Counted from the first letter of the stretch, positions 1 through 8,780 are shown. The stretch is DNA of 35,878 nt from Streptomyces sp. JHA26 (GCF_002005565.1 NZ_BDJC01000066.1:1-35878); one strand, 5' to 3'. Made by a program: numbers and translations. The notes: generated by a model from the letters alone, not told the origin.

Positions 1-2977
1 CGGCCGGGCCGGGCAGCGCCGAGGCCAGCAGCTCCGCCAGGTGCGCGCCCTCGTGACCGCCGCTGTCGAACTCGTGGATCTGGGTACGGCAGCTGAACCC
101 GTCGGCGAGCACGACGGTCGCCTCGTCCTCCTCCCGCAGCCGCGGCAGCAGCACCCGCTCCGCGCACGCCTCGCTGACGTCCAGGTGGCCGCGTTCGAAG
201 CCGAAGTTGCCGGCCAGCCCGCAGCACCCGGAGTCCAGCCGCTCGGCGTCCACCCCGGCCCGGCGCAGCAGTTCCCGGTCGGCGTCCCAGCCGAGCACCG
301 CGTGCTGGTGGCAGTGCACCTGGGCCAGCGCCTTCGCGGACCGTCCGGGCACCCGCGGCGGCTCGTAGCCGGGGGAGTGTCCGGTCAGCAGCTCCGACAG
401 CGTGACCGTCCGTTCGGCCAGCCGGCGCACGTCCTGGTCGCCGGGGAACAGTTCCCCCGCGTCCGCCCGGAACACGGCCGCGCAGCTCGGCTCCAGGGCC
501 ACCACCGGACCACCCGCCCGCACGTGCGGGGCCAGGGCGCGCACCGTCCGGGCCAGGACCCGCTCCGCCGTGCCGAGCTGCCCGGTGGAGATCCAGGTCA
601 GCCCGCAGCACAGCGGCTCGCCCGGCAGCTCCACCCGCCAGCCCGCGTGCTCCAGCACCCGCACGGCCGCCTGCCCGACGTGCGGGTGGAAGTGGTTCGT
701 GAAGGTGTCCGGCCACAGCAGCACGGTGCCGCGCCGCCCGTCGCCCTCCGGCTCGTGCCGGGCGAACCACTGCTCGAACGTCCGCTCCGCGAACAGCGGC
801 ACCTCCCGGTCCGCCACCCCGGCGAGGGCCACGGCGGCCCGGGACAGCAACGGGGTGTGGGTGAGCGCGTTGACGACCGGACCGAGCCGGGCGCGGCCCA
901 CGGCCTGCGCGAGCACCGGCAGCCAGCCCATCGACCAGTCGGAGCGCGGCCTGCGCCAGGGCCGCCCCGCGTAGTGGTGGGACAGGAACTCCGCCTTGTA
1001 CGTGGCCATGTCCACGTCCGCCGGACAGTCCTTCCTGCAGCCCTTGCAGGCCAGGCACAGGTCGAGGGCGTCCTTGACCGCCTCCGAGCGCCAGCCGTCC
1101 CGGACCGTGGCGTCCCCGTGCCCGTCGAGCATCTCGAACAGCAGCCGGGCCCGGCCCCGCGTGGAGTGCTCCTCCTCCCGGGTCACCTGGTACGACGGGC
1201 ACATCACGGTGCCGTCGCTGGTGTGCTGCCGGCACTTGCCGACGCCGACGCACCGGTTGGCGGCCTGGGCGAACGACCCGCCGTCGTGCGGGAAACGGAA
1301 GTGCAGGTCGCGGGGGTCGTACGGGGCCCAGTCGCCGCCCAGGCGCAGGTCCTCGTCGAGCCGGCGGGGGGCGACGACCTTCCCGGGGTTCATCCGGTCC
1401 AGCGGGTCGAAGACGGCCTTCAGCCGGCCGAACGCCTCCACCAGCCCGTCGCCGAACATGCGCGACAGCAGCTCGCCCCGGCTCTGCCCGTCGCCGTGCT
1501 CGCCCGACAGCGACCCGCCGAACTCGACGACCAGGTCGGCCGCCCGTTCCATGAACCGGCGGTAGGCCGCCACCCCGTGCGCGGTGTACAGGTCGAAGGG
1601 GATGCGGGTGTGCACGCAGCCCTGCCCGAAGTGGCCGTACAGGCTGGGCCCGGTGTCGCTGAGGTAGCCGAACTCCTCGAACAGCGCCCGCAGCCGGCGC
1701 AGGTAGGCGCCGAGCTTCTCCGGCGCCACCGCCGAGTCCTCCCAGCCCTCGAAGGTGTCGCGCCTGCCGGGGATGTGGGCGGTCGCGCCGAGTCCGGCCT
1801 CGCGGACCCGCCACAGGTCCTGCTCGTGCGCCGGGTCGTCCATGAACGCGCAGTCGGCGTCGTGCTCGGAGCGGTGCACCGCGTCCAGCATCCGGTGGGC
1901 CCGCGCACCGGCCTCCTCCACCGTGTCGCCGCCGAACTGCACCAGCAGGTAGGCGTCGCCGTCGGGCATCTCGGCCAGCGCGTCCTCGTTGAGGTGCTTG
2001 ATCCGCTCGTCGCGCACCAGCCGGGCGTCGACGCCCTCCAGCGCGATCGGCTCGTGCGGCAGCAGGTCGGGCACCGCGTCGGCGGCCTCCTCGATGCTGC
2101 CGAAGCCCAGCACCACCAGGGTGCGTTCCTTCACCACCGGCACCAGTTCCAGTTCCGCCCGCAGGACGGTGACCAGCGTCGACTCGCTGCCCACCAGCAG
2201 TCCGGCGACGTCGAAGCCGTACTCCGGCAGCAGCGAGTCCAGGTTGTAGCCCGAGACCCGGCGCGGGATGTCCGGGAACCGGCGGCGGATCTCGTCGGCG
2301 TACGTGTCGCGCAGCGCCCGCAGCCGCCGGTACACCGTCGACCGCAGGTCGCCCCGCCGCTCGATCTCGGCGTACTCCTCGTCACTGGTCTCCCCGCACC
2401 AGAAACGGGTGCCGTCGTAGAGCAGCACCTCCAGGCGGGCGACGTTGTCGACGACCTTGCCGTGCGCCTGGGCGGTGGCACCGCAGGAGTTGTTGCCGAT
2501 CATGCCGCCGACGGTGCAGTTGGCGTGGGTGGCGGGTTCGGGTCCGAAGCGCAGCCCGTACGGGGCGAGCTGCCGGTTGAGGTCGTCCAGCACGATCCCG
2601 GGCTGGACGACACAGGTGCGGGCGTTCGCGTCCACGGACTCCACGCGCGTGCAGTACTTCGACCAGTCGAGCACCACACCGGCGTTGGTGCACTGCCCGG
2701 CCAGGCTGGTCCCGCCGCCCCGCGACAGCACCGGCGCGCCGAACTCCCGCGCCACGGCCACCGCTTCGGCGCCGGCCTCGGGGGTGCGCGGGACGACCAC
2801 GCCGATCGGCGTCCGCCGGAAGTTCGAGGCGTCCGTCGAGTACGCGGCCCGGCTCCCCGCGTCGAACCTGACCTCGCCGTCGACCCGTGTGCGCAGGGCC
2901 GCCTCGAGCGCGCTCGTGTCGACCGGTGGCGGCGTCCCCTCGCGGACTACGGGTTCGGGCAGGTCCAGCGCGCCCAT
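1..2977 (-). CDS. FAD-binding and Fe-S domain oxidoreductase (GlcD/GlpC-like fusion), C-terminus cut by window edge
   Basis: Large flavoprotein oxidoreductase of the D-lactate/glycolate dehydrogenase type, expected to oxidise a 2-hydroxyacid and pass electrons through Fe-S clusters to the quinone pool. The ATG at 2977 follows GAGGAGG with normal spacing. Visible order: FAD-binding PCMH domain (residues about 35-210, with SRGGGTSLAGQ and GGMIGNNSCG), FAD-linked oxidase C-terminal domain (about 270-540, with GEHGDGQSRG), a 4Fe-4S module with two cysteine clusters (CVGVGKC and CLACKGCRKDC, encoded about 1260-1030), then two CCG cysteine-rich repeats (LCCGLTW and SCCGLAGNFG, encoded about 630-590 and 225-205). 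At least 992 codons are in the window with no stop, so only the last few residues should lie outside. It is divergent from the SepF-like gene. The domain architecture is clear; the substrate is not determined by the sequence. Confidence 0.9.
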   Translation of the reverse strand, partial: MGALDLPEPVVREGTPPPVDTSALEAALRTRVDGEVRFDAGSRAAYSTDASNFRRTPIGVVVPRTPEAGAEAVAVAREFGAPVLSRGGGTSLAGQCTNAGVVLDWSKYCTRVESVDANARTCVVQPGIVLDDLNRQLAPYGLRFGPEPATHANCTVGGMIGNNSCGATAQAHGKVVDNVARLEVLLYDGTRFWCGETSDEEYAEIERRGDLRSTVYRRLRALRDTYADEIRRRFPDIPRRVSGYNLDSLLPEYGFDVAGLLVGSESTLVTVLRAELELVPVVKERTLVVLGFGSIEEAADAVPDLLPHEPIALEGVDARLVRDERIKHLNEDALAEMPDGDAYLLVQFGGDTVEEAGARAHRMLDAVHRSEHDADCAFMDDPAHEQDLWRVREAGLGATAHIPGRRDTFEGWEDSAVAPEKLGAYLRRLRALFEEFGYLSDTGPSLYGHFGQGCVHTRIPFDLYTAHGVAAYRRFMERAADLVVEFGGSLSGEHGDGQSRGELLSRMFGDGLVEAFGRLKAVFDPLDRMNPGKVVAPRRLDEDLRLGGDWAPYDPRDLHFRFPHDGGSFAQAANRCVGVGKCRQHTSDGTVMCPSYQVTREEEHSTRGRARLLFEMLDGHGDATVRDGWRSEAVKDALDLCLACKGCRKDCPADVDMATYKAEFLSHHYAGRPWRRPRSDWSMGWLPVLAQAVGRARLGPVVNALTHTPLLSRAAVALAGVADREVPLFAERTFEQWFARHEPEGDGRRGTVLLWPDTFTNHFHPHVGQAAVRVLEHAGWRVELPGEPLCCGLTWISTGQLGTAERVLARTVRALAPHVRAGGPVVALEPSCAAVFRADAGELFPGDQDVRRLAERTVTLSELLTGHSPGYEPPRVPGRSAKALAQVHCHQHAVLGWDADRELLRRAGVDAERLDSGCCGLAGNFGFERGHLDVSEACAERVLLPRLREEDEATVVLADGFSCRTQIHEFDSGGHEGAHLAELLASALPGPA

Positions 2978-3192
2978 GGCCCCTCCTCGGTGCGATGCGC
3001 GGTGCGACGGTCACGACCGGCCGTACGTGCGGCACGGCAGCCGGCGGGTACCCCGCCGCAGGTCACGGCAACCTCCGGGTGGCGCTGTGCGCCGGGACGG
3101 TCGCCGACCGTGTCGCTGTTGGGCCGAACGGGTGAGTTGACGTAAGAATTGGCTGGTGCACGCATTGAAGGCGAGTGGAATCGGGGGAGCCG

Positions 3193-3585
3193 GTGAACAG
3201 CTACGACGTCACCGATGAACAGTGGGAAGGGCTCGCCCAGGTCGTTCCGTTGCGCGGGCGCGACGCCTGGCCGTCGTCGGTCGGCCATCGCGCGATGCCG
3301 GAGGCGGAGACGGAGGCACGGCGGCGTTTCGTCGTCCTGCGGGTCAACGTCTTCGCGGACGCCCGCGAGGTCGCCGAGACGCTGATGTCCGGCATTCCGG
3401 TGCTGCTGGACCTGACCAACGCCGAGACCGAGGTCGCCAAGCGCGTCCTGGACTTCAGCACGGGCGTCGTCTTCGGCCTGGCCAGCGGCATGCACCGGGT
3501 CGACCGCAACGTGTTCCTGCTGACTCCGGCCGGGACCGAGGTCAACGGCCTGATGGAGGGAGCGGCCGGGGTCCCGGGGATGTGA
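3193..3585 (+). CDS. SepF-like cell division protein
   Basis: SepF/DUF552 domain protein of about 130 residues. The core (FVVLRVNVFADAREVAET, then VLLDLTNAETEVAKRVLDF, then FGLASGMHRVDRNVFLL) matches the SepF fold, which anchors and aligns FtsZ in Gram-positive bacteria. The N-terminal amphipathic membrane-binding helix and linker of the main SepF are short or absent here, so this is probably one of the extra SepF paralogues that streptomycetes carry rather than the dcw-cluster SepF. The GTG at 3193 has GGGGGAG just upstream (tight, 3 nt spacing). An in-frame GTG at 3175 is an alternative start that adds six residues. The gene stands alone, divergent from the FAD oxidoreductase. Family assignment is good; a role in division or sporulation septation is inferred. 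Confidence 0.8.
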   Translation: MNSYDVTDEQWEGLAQVVPLRGRDAWPSSVGHRAMPEAETEARRRFVVLRVNVFADAREVAETLMSGIPVLLDLTNAETEVAKRVLDFSTGVVFGLASGMHRVDRNVFLLTPAGTEVNGLMEGAAGVPGM

Positions 3586-3642
3586 CGGCCGGGGCGGACG
3601 CGCACCTCGGCGCCGGCCCCGCCGCCGGGGCGGGCCGCCCGT

Positions 3643-3735
3643 TCCCCGGGCGGTGGTGTCCGTCTCCCGGCGGTGGCGCCCGTCCCGCCCCGGCGGTGGC
3701 ATCCGTCCCCCGGGCGGTGGCATCCGGGTCGGCCC
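3643..3735. repeat. Degenerate ~21-nt tandem repeat
   Basis: Four imperfect copies of a unit containing GGCGGTGG followed by a TCCGTC-like stretch. The CGGTGG cores lie at 3651, 3671, 3694 and 3715 (spacings 20, 23 and 21). It lies in the 307-base gap between the SepF-like gene and the AAA ATPase gene and shows no convincing coding signal on either strand. Function unknown. Confidence 0.5.
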
Positions 3736-3815
3736 CGGCGTACGGAGGCGCTCCCGTCCCCGGCGCGTGGGGCCGCCCGCCCGGCCCCGCGGTGCGACGG
3801 GCGCCCGTGAACCGG

Positions 3816-3859
3816 CCGTTCCGTCCCCCGTTCGTAGGAACGACGGGCAGACGGAACGG
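3816..3859. promoter_or_regulatory. Imperfect 44-bp palindrome upstream of the AAA ATPase gene
   Basis: The outer arms CCGTTCCGT (3816-3824) and ACGGAACGG (3851-3859) are exact inverted repeats. An inner pair, CGTTC/GAACG (3829-3833 and 3838-3842), closes on a 4-nt centre. It ends 33 bases before the ATG at 3893. It could be an operator or a 5'-leader hairpin. The remainder of this gap holds only the tandem repeat at 3643-3735. Confidence 0.45.
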
Positions 3860-3892
3860 TTCGCCCGGAACGCGGAGCCCTACGGTCCGGAC

Positions 3893-5071
3893 ATGGCCGT
3901 GTCACCCGCGTCGACGGCGTCCGCGCCGACGGCCTCCCCCGCCCCCGCCCCCGCGCACCCGGACCGACCGCGCGTCACGGAACTGCGGTTGTCCGCGTTC
4001 GCCCGGCACCGGCGCGTCGAGATCCCGCTCGCGCCCCTCACCCTGCTCGCCGGGCCCAGCGGCTGCGGCAAGACCAGCGCGCTGCGGGCGTACGAGGCGC
4101 TCGCCCGGCTCGGCGGCGGCGCGGAACTCGGCACGGTCTTCCCCGACCCGCTCGCCTGCGTCCCCGAACGGGCCCGGCCCGACGCCCAGCGGCGCCGCGG
4201 CTTCCGCATCGGCTGCACGGTCGACGGCCCCGAGGGCCCCGTACGCCTCGACGTGGCCGTGCAGGCGGAGCCCGAACTGCGCATCGTGGGGGAGCGGCTG
4301 ACGGCCGGCGGACTCGTCCTGCTGCAGACCGCCCTGCGCGACCCCGGCCGGCGTACCGTGCAGGCCGCCTGGCACACGGCCGGTTCGGCGCCGGTCACGC
4401 GTGCCCCGCTGCCCGACGACCGGCTCGGCACCCCACTGCTGCCGCTGCGCGTGGCCGGCAAGACGGACGGGCAGCGCAGGGTGCTGGCGGCGGCCGAACA
4501 GACGGTGGTCGCCCTGCGCTCCGTCTTCGCCTGCGACCCGCGCCCCGCCAGGATGCGCGAGCCCGTTCCCACCGGCTCCGGACGGCTGCTCGGCGGCTGC
4601 GACAACCTCGCCGACGTCCTGTGGCGCACCCGGACCGAGTGCGGCCGGCGGCACGCCCGGTTCGTCACCGCCGTACGGGCCGGGTGCGCGGACCCGGTCG
4701 AGGACGTCCTGGCCGAACCGGTCGCCGGCGGAGCGGTCCGCGCACTGCTGGACCGGGGCGACGGCGTCCGCACCGGCCTTCCGCGCCTCGGCTACGGCGA
4801 GCTGCGCTATCTCGCCCTCGCGCTCGTGCTGTTCACCGGCCCCGGTGTCCTGGAGGTCGACCCGGCCGGCGAGGTGCCCGCCGCGCTGCAGACGCTCACC
4901 GTCCTCGCCGACGGCTTCGACCGCGGCCTGGACGTGCACCAGCGCGCGGAACTGCTCCGGCTGGCGGCCCGGATGTGCGACCGCGGCCACATCCGTCTCG
5001 TCGGCGCCGTCGCGGACGCCTCGTGGACGGCGGCGGCGCAGGGCGTCACGGTGGTACACCTGGGGCCGTGA
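3893..5071 (+). CDS. AAA-type (OLD/SMC-like) ATPase
   Basis: A 392-residue protein. After a Pro/Ala-rich N-terminal stretch (residues 1-25) comes an ABC-like head opening with LRLSAFARHRRVEIPLAPLT, then a P-loop GPSGCGKTS at residues 54-62. Near the C-terminus, GYGELRYLALALVLF sits where the signature region of RecF/OLD-type ATPases lies, followed by a hydrophobic strand and VLEVDPAGE. This Walker B is weak: the usual DE pair is replaced by DPAGE. No nuclease or transmembrane domain is visible. The stop TGA overlaps the GTG of the MazG-like gene (GTGA), so the two are translationally coupled. ATP binding is well supported; the biological role is unknown. The start was chosen because the 5' open frame is low-complexity and non-conserved in appearance; the ribosome binding site is weak. 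Confidence 0.7.
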   Translation: MAVSPASTASAPTASPAPAPAHPDRPRVTELRLSAFARHRRVEIPLAPLTLLAGPSGCGKTSALRAYEALARLGGGAELGTVFPDPLACVPERARPDAQRRRGFRIGCTVDGPEGPVRLDVAVQAEPELRIVGERLTAGGLVLLQTALRDPGRRTVQAAWHTAGSAPVTRAPLPDDRLGTPLLPLRVAGKTDGQRRVLAAAEQTVVALRSVFACDPRPARMREPVPTGSGRLLGGCDNLADVLWRTRTECGRRHARFVTAVRAGCADPVEDVLAEPVAGGAVRALLDRGDGVRTGLPRLGYGELRYLALALVLFTGPGVLEVDPAGEVPAALQTLTVLADGFDRGLDVHQRAELLRLAARMCDRGHIRLVGAVADASWTAAAQGVTVVHLGP

Positions 5072-5430
5072 CCGATCATCCCCTTCCCTCCCCGGACCTG
5101 GCGGCGCTGCAGCGCAGACTGGCCGAGTTCGCCGCCGCGCGGAACTGGCAGCCGTACCACACCCCGAAGAACCTGGTCGCCGCCCTCAGCGTGGAGGCCT
5201 CCGAACTCGTCGAGATCTTCCAGTGGCTGACGCCCGAGCAGTCGGCCCGCGTCATGGACGATCCCGGGACCGCCCACCGCGTCCGGGACGAGGTCGCCGA
5301 CGTCCTGGCGTACCTGCTCCAGTTCTGCGAGGTGCTCGGCATCGATCCGCTCGCCGCGCTGGACGCGAAGATCGACCGCAACGAGTCCCGCTTTCCCGCG
5401 CCCGGCGGGTCCGGGGAGCGCGGGGACTGA
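5068..5430 (+). CDS. MazG-like nucleotide pyrophosphohydrolase
   Basis: A 120-residue all-alpha NTP pyrophosphohydrolase of the MazG/iMazG superfamily. The helix pair LVAALSVEASELVEIFQWLT and VRDEVADVLAYLLQFCEVLGID supplies the EExxE-type and ExxD acidic metal sites (visible as EASELVE and DEVADV). KIDRNESRFP near the C-terminus resembles the usual K..N..RFP ending. These enzymes hydrolyse NTPs or dNTPs to NMP plus PPi and are used for pool cleaning or for regulating nucleotide signals. The GTG start overlaps the stop of the AAA ATPase gene, so the two products are likely made together. After the stop there are 214 bases before the next gene, including an unusually AT-rich stretch (about 5480-5560) that could hold a promoter. 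Confidence 0.88.
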   Translation: MTDHPLPSPDLAALQRRLAEFAAARNWQPYHTPKNLVAALSVEASELVEIFQWLTPEQSARVMDDPGTAHRVRDEVADVLAYLLQFCEVLGIDPLAALDAKIDRNESRFPAPGGSGERGD

Positions 5431-5644
5431 GACCGGGAGGAACACGACGGGAGGGGGGGAACACAGGGGAGCCACACACTCCGTTATCACTCTCCGCAGT
5501 CGATTCCGCGTCCGTATCCCTATTGTTGTCCGAATATTTCTGCTCAGCTCTGGCTTTTCGCCCCACACACCTTCACTCTGGGTAGCGGACAAGGGAGTTC
5601 GGGCGGACGCGCCGCGAGCGCGTCGGAACAGACGGGGGCAGCGC

Positions 5645-6115
5645 ATGGACGCGGTGCGGCTCATCGTGACGAGCGGGCGTGCCCTGGCCGCCGCCGGCGA
5701 GGTGCCGGAGATCCTGACGGAGGTGTGGCAGGCGCAAGCCCTCGCCCAGGCGATCGGCAGCCGGCTGGCGGTCCACGGACCCCCCGAACTGCGCGGCGAG
5801 GCCCTGGGACTGACCGAACTGGCGGGCCGTGGCTGCGGAGTGCTGCGCACACCCGACCTGGCCCCGGGCGAACTGCGCGCCGCCCGGCTCACCGAACTGG
5901 GCGACGCCCGCCAGGCCCTGATGTGCTTGGGCACCCTGCTCGGCGAGATCGGCATCGCCCTCGTCGGCACCGCCTGCACGGTGGACGACGAGGGCACCTA
6001 CTGGCAGTGCATGGAGGCCATCGACGCGGCGGACGAGTCACGGGACCGGGTCCTGGAGATGCTGCGCAAACTGGCGGACCGGGACGCGGCGTCACCGGAA
6101 CGGGAGGCGGGATAG
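5645..6115 (+). CDS. DUF6099 family protein
   Basis: A 156-residue cytoplasmic protein. The opening MDAVRLIVTSGRALAAA and the Cys/Trp-containing C-terminal half (ALMCLGTLLGEIGIALVG, then TYWQCMEAIDAADESRDR) match, from memory, a small actinobacterial family labelled DUF6099. It appears fully helical, with no signal peptide or membrane segment. The ATG at 5645 has GGGGG seven bases upstream. It has its own upstream region and is not overlapped by neighbours. Function unknown. Confidence 0.7.
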   Translation: MDAVRLIVTSGRALAAAGEVPEILTEVWQAQALAQAIGSRLAVHGPPELRGEALGLTELAGRGCGVLRTPDLAPGELRAARLTELGDARQALMCLGTLLGEIGIALVGTACTVDDEGTYWQCMEAIDAADESRDRVLEMLRKLADRDAASPEREAG

Positions 6116-6229
6116 CTCCCCCTCCCTCCGGCGCCCTCCCGGCGTCGTTCACCCGGCGGGACCGGGTACGCGCCGTGGCACGCGGGAGCCTGTCCGGCGG
6201 ACGCCGCGCGACCAGGCAGGATGGAAGGC

Positions 6230-7153
6230 ATGGAACTCCGTATCTTCACCGAGCCCCAGCAGGGGGCCACCTACGACACCTTGCTCGCCGTGGCGAAGGC
6301 CACCGAGGACCTCGGCTTCGACGCCTTCTTCCGCAGCGACCACTACCTCGCCATGGGCTCCGCGGACGGCCTGCCCGGCCCCACCGACGCCTGGATCACC
6401 CTCGCCGGCCTCGCCCGCGAGACCCGGCGCATCCGGCTCGGCACGCTCATGACCGCCGGCACCTTCCGGCTGCCCGGCGTGCTCGCCATCCAGGTCGCGC
6501 AGGTCGACCAGATGTCCGGCGGCCGCGTCGAGCTGGGCCTGGGCGCCGGCTGGTTCGAGGAGGAGCACAAGGCGTACGGCATCCCCTTCCCGAAGGAGAA
6601 GTTCGCCCGCCTCGAGGAGCAGCTGGCGATCGTCACCGGCCTGTGGGCCACGCAGACCGGCAAGACCTTCGACTTCCACGGGAAGTTCTACGACCTCACC
6701 GGGTCGCCCGCGCTGCCCAAGCCCGCGCAGGCGAAGGTCCCCGTGCTCATCGGCGGCCACGGCGCCACGCGCACCCCGCGTCTCGCCGCGCAGTACGCCG
6801 ACGAGTTCAACATCCCCTTCGCCTCGATCGAGGACACCGAGCGCCAGTTCGCCCGGGTGCGGGCCGCCGCCGAGGAGGCCGGACGCGGCGCCGACGCGCT
6901 GACCTACTCCAACGCCCTCGTCGTCTGCGTCGGCAAGGACGACGCCGAGGTCGCCCGCCGGGCCGCCGTGATCGGCCGCGAGGTCGACGAGCTGAAGGCC
7001 AACGGCCTGGCGGGCTCCCCGGCCGAGGTCGTCGACAAGATCGGCCGCTACGCCGCCGCCGGCGCCCAGCGGATCTACCTCCAGATCCTCGACCTCGACG
7101 ACCTGGACCACCTGGAGCTGATCTCCTCCCAGGTGCAGACGCAGCTGACCTGA
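6230..7153 (+). CDS. LLM class F420-dependent oxidoreductase
   Basis: Luciferase-like monooxygenase-fold oxidoreductase of about 307 residues, predicted to use coenzyme F420. It starts MELRIFTEPQQGA and carries the standard LLM signatures: LGFDAFFRSDHY near residue 30, IRLGTLMTAGTFRLPGVLA, GGRVELGLGAGWFEEEH around residue 100 and PVLIGGHGATRTPRLAA in the C-terminal half. The substrate is unknown. ATG 6230 is preferred over the in-frame ATG at 6221 because GGCAGGA then lies at a normal ribosome-binding distance; with 6221 it would abut the start codon. The gene is monocistronic and is followed by a strong hairpin terminator (7223-7252). Confidence 0.88.
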   Translation: MELRIFTEPQQGATYDTLLAVAKATEDLGFDAFFRSDHYLAMGSADGLPGPTDAWITLAGLARETRRIRLGTLMTAGTFRLPGVLAIQVAQVDQMSGGRVELGLGAGWFEEEHKAYGIPFPKEKFARLEEQLAIVTGLWATQTGKTFDFHGKFYDLTGSPALPKPAQAKVPVLIGGHGATRTPRLAAQYADEFNIPFASIEDTERQFARVRAAAEEAGRGADALTYSNALVVCVGKDDAEVARRAAVIGREVDELKANGLAGSPAEVVDKIGRYAAAGAQRIYLQILDLDDLDHLELISSQVQTQLT

Positions 7154-7222
7154 GGAACGCCTCTCGAATAACCGAAGGCGCCGGTCACCCGCCCTGTGCG
7201 ATGGTGTGACGGTCGTCCTGCC

Positions 7223-7252
7223 GGAGCCCCCGGGGAGCACCCCGGGGGCTCC
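7223..7252. terminator. Strong hairpin terminator after the LLM oxidoreductase gene
   Basis: A perfect 13-bp inverted repeat (GGAGCCCCCGGGG at 7223-7235, complement at 7240-7252) with a 4-nt loop. It lies 70 bases past the LLM stop and 58 bases before hen1. There is no U tract, which is usual for GC-rich actinobacteria. Confidence 0.75.
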
Positions 7253-7310
7253 CGCGCGCACGGCACCACGCAGTCGTCCCCTGTGACCGTCGACCCGGCC
7301 GGAGAGGCCC

Positions 7311-8780
7311 ATGTTCCTGACCATCACCACCACCGGCACCCCCGAGCGCCCCGCGACCGACCTCGGCTTCCTGCTGCACAAGCACCCCGACAGGGCGCAG
7401 GCGTTCTCCACCTCCTCCGGCACGGCCCACGTGCTCTACCCCGAGGCGGAGGAACAGCGCTGCACGGCGGCGCTGCTGCTGGAGGTCGACGCGGTGGCCC
7501 TGGTCAGGCGCGGCAGGGGCAAGGGCCGGGGCGGCGCCCCCGACGCGGCACTCGCGCAGTACGTCAACGACCGCCCGTACGCGGCCTCGTCCCTCCTCGC
7601 CGTCGCGCTGAGCAACGTCTTCTCCAGCGCGATGCGCGGCGTGTGCAAGGCGCGCCCCGCGCGTGCGGCCGAGCCGCTCCCGCTGCGCGTCGAGATCCCG
7701 GCGCTGCCCGCCCGCGGCGGCCCCGACCTGGTACGGCGCCTGTTCGAGCCGCTCGGCTGGGCGGTCGGCGTCGAGGCCGTCCCGCTGGACACCGAGTTCC
7801 CCGAGTGGGGCGACTCGCGCTACGTCCGGCTCGTGCTGGAGTCCGGATCCCTCACCCTCTCGAACGCCCTGCGCCACCTGTACGTCCTCCTGCCGGTGCT
7901 CGACGACGCCAAGCACTACTGGGTCTCCCCGGACGAGGTCGACAAGCTGATGCGGGCCGGCGAGGGCTGGCTGCACGGGCACCCCGAGCAGAAGCTCATC
8001 ACCAGCCGCTACCTGTCCCGCCGCTGGTCCCTGACCCGCGAGGCGATGGACCGGCTGGAGCTGATCCGGCTGGCCGAGACCGACGACAGCGAGGTCGAGG
8101 ACATCGACAACGCCGTCGAGGCGGAGGCCGAGCAGGAGGAGAAGCCCACCCCGCTCGCCGTGCAGCGCCGCGAGGCGATCCTCACCGCCCTGCGGGACCA
8201 CTCCGCCGCCCGTGTCCTCGACCTCGGCTGCGGAGAGGGCCACCTGGTGCGCGAGCTGCTCAAGGACCCGCGGTTCACCGAGATCGTCGGCACCGACGTC
8301 TCGGCGCGCGCCCTCACCATCGCCTCCCGGCGGCTCAAGCTGGACCGCATGGGCGAGCGGCAGGCGGCACGCGTCCAGCTCTTCCAGGGTTCCCTCGCCT
8401 ACACGGACAAGCGCCTCAAGGGGTACGACGCCGCCGTGCTCAGCGAGGTGATCGAGCACCTCGACCTGCCGAGGCTGCCCGCGCTGGAGTACGCCGTCTT
8501 CGGCGCGGCACGCCCCCGTACCGTCGTCGTCACCACGCCGAACGTCGAGTACAACGTGCGCTGGGAGACCCTCCCGGCCGGGCACGTCCGCCACCGCGAC
8601 CACCGCTTCGAGTGGACCCGCGAGGAGTTCCGCACCTGGGCGCACACTGTTGCCGAGCGGCACGGCTACGGCGTGGAGCTCCGTCCCGTCGGACCCGACG
8701 ACCCCGAGGTGGGCCCGCCCACCCAGATGGCCGTGTTCACCCTCGACACCGTGACCGAGAAGGAGGCGAAGGCCGCATGA
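7311..8780 (+). CDS. hen1: 3'-terminal RNA ribose 2'-O-methyltransferase Hen1
   Basis: The 489-residue bacterial Hen1 methylates the 2'-OH of the 3'-terminal ribose at an RNA break, marking it before sealing so that the repaired site resists recleavage. The N-terminal half (1-250) is the bacterial Hen1-specific domain that works with Pnkp. An acidic linker (about 265-280) leads to the methyltransferase domain. The SAM motif VLDLGCGEG is at 302-310. The metal site is E379, E382 and H383 (in SEVIEHLD) plus H431 (in RDHRFEW). The 52-residue spacing from the first Glu to the last His equals the spacing I recall for Clostridium thermocellum Hen1 (E366, E369, H370, H418). The stop overlaps the pnkp start (ATGA), giving a two-gene operon. 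All catalytic residues are present, so it should be active. Confidence 0.95.
   Translation: MFLTITTTGTPERPATDLGFLLHKHPDRAQAFSTSSGTAHVLYPEAEEQRCTAALLLEVDAVALVRRGRGKGRGGAPDAALAQYVNDRPYAASSLLAVALSNVFSSAMRGVCKARPARAAEPLPLRVEIPALPARGGPDLVRRLFEPLGWAVGVEAVPLDTEFPEWGDSRYVRLVLESGSLTLSNALRHLYVLLPVLDDAKHYWVSPDEVDKLMRAGEGWLHGHPEQKLITSRYLSRRWSLTREAMDRLELIRLAETDDSEVEDIDNAVEAEAEQEEKPTPLAVQRREAILTALRDHSAARVLDLGCGEGHLVRELLKDPRFTEIVGTDVSARALTIASRRLKLDRMGERQAARVQLFQGSLAYTDKRLKGYDAAVLSEVIEHLDLPRLPALEYAVFGAARPRTVVVTTPNVEYNVRWETLPAGHVRHRDHRFEWTREEFRTWAHTVAERHGYGVELRPVGPDDPEVGPPTQMAVFTLDTVTEKEAKAA

Noticed and set aside
41..3145. A 1034-codon plus-strand open frame opposite the FAD oxidoreductase
   Set aside because: It is the antisense shadow of a clearly recognisable gene; composition is Arg/Pro/Ala/His-rich with no family motif.
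3137..3165. TTGACG as a -35 box before the SepF-like gene
   Set aside because: No acceptable -10 hexamer at 16-18 bases; too weak to list.
7196..8776. The in-frame extension upstream of the pnkp start, giving a very long frame
   Set aside because: It overlaps hen1 in another frame and is low-complexity; the ATG at 8777 with AGGAGG and the kinase domain define the true start.
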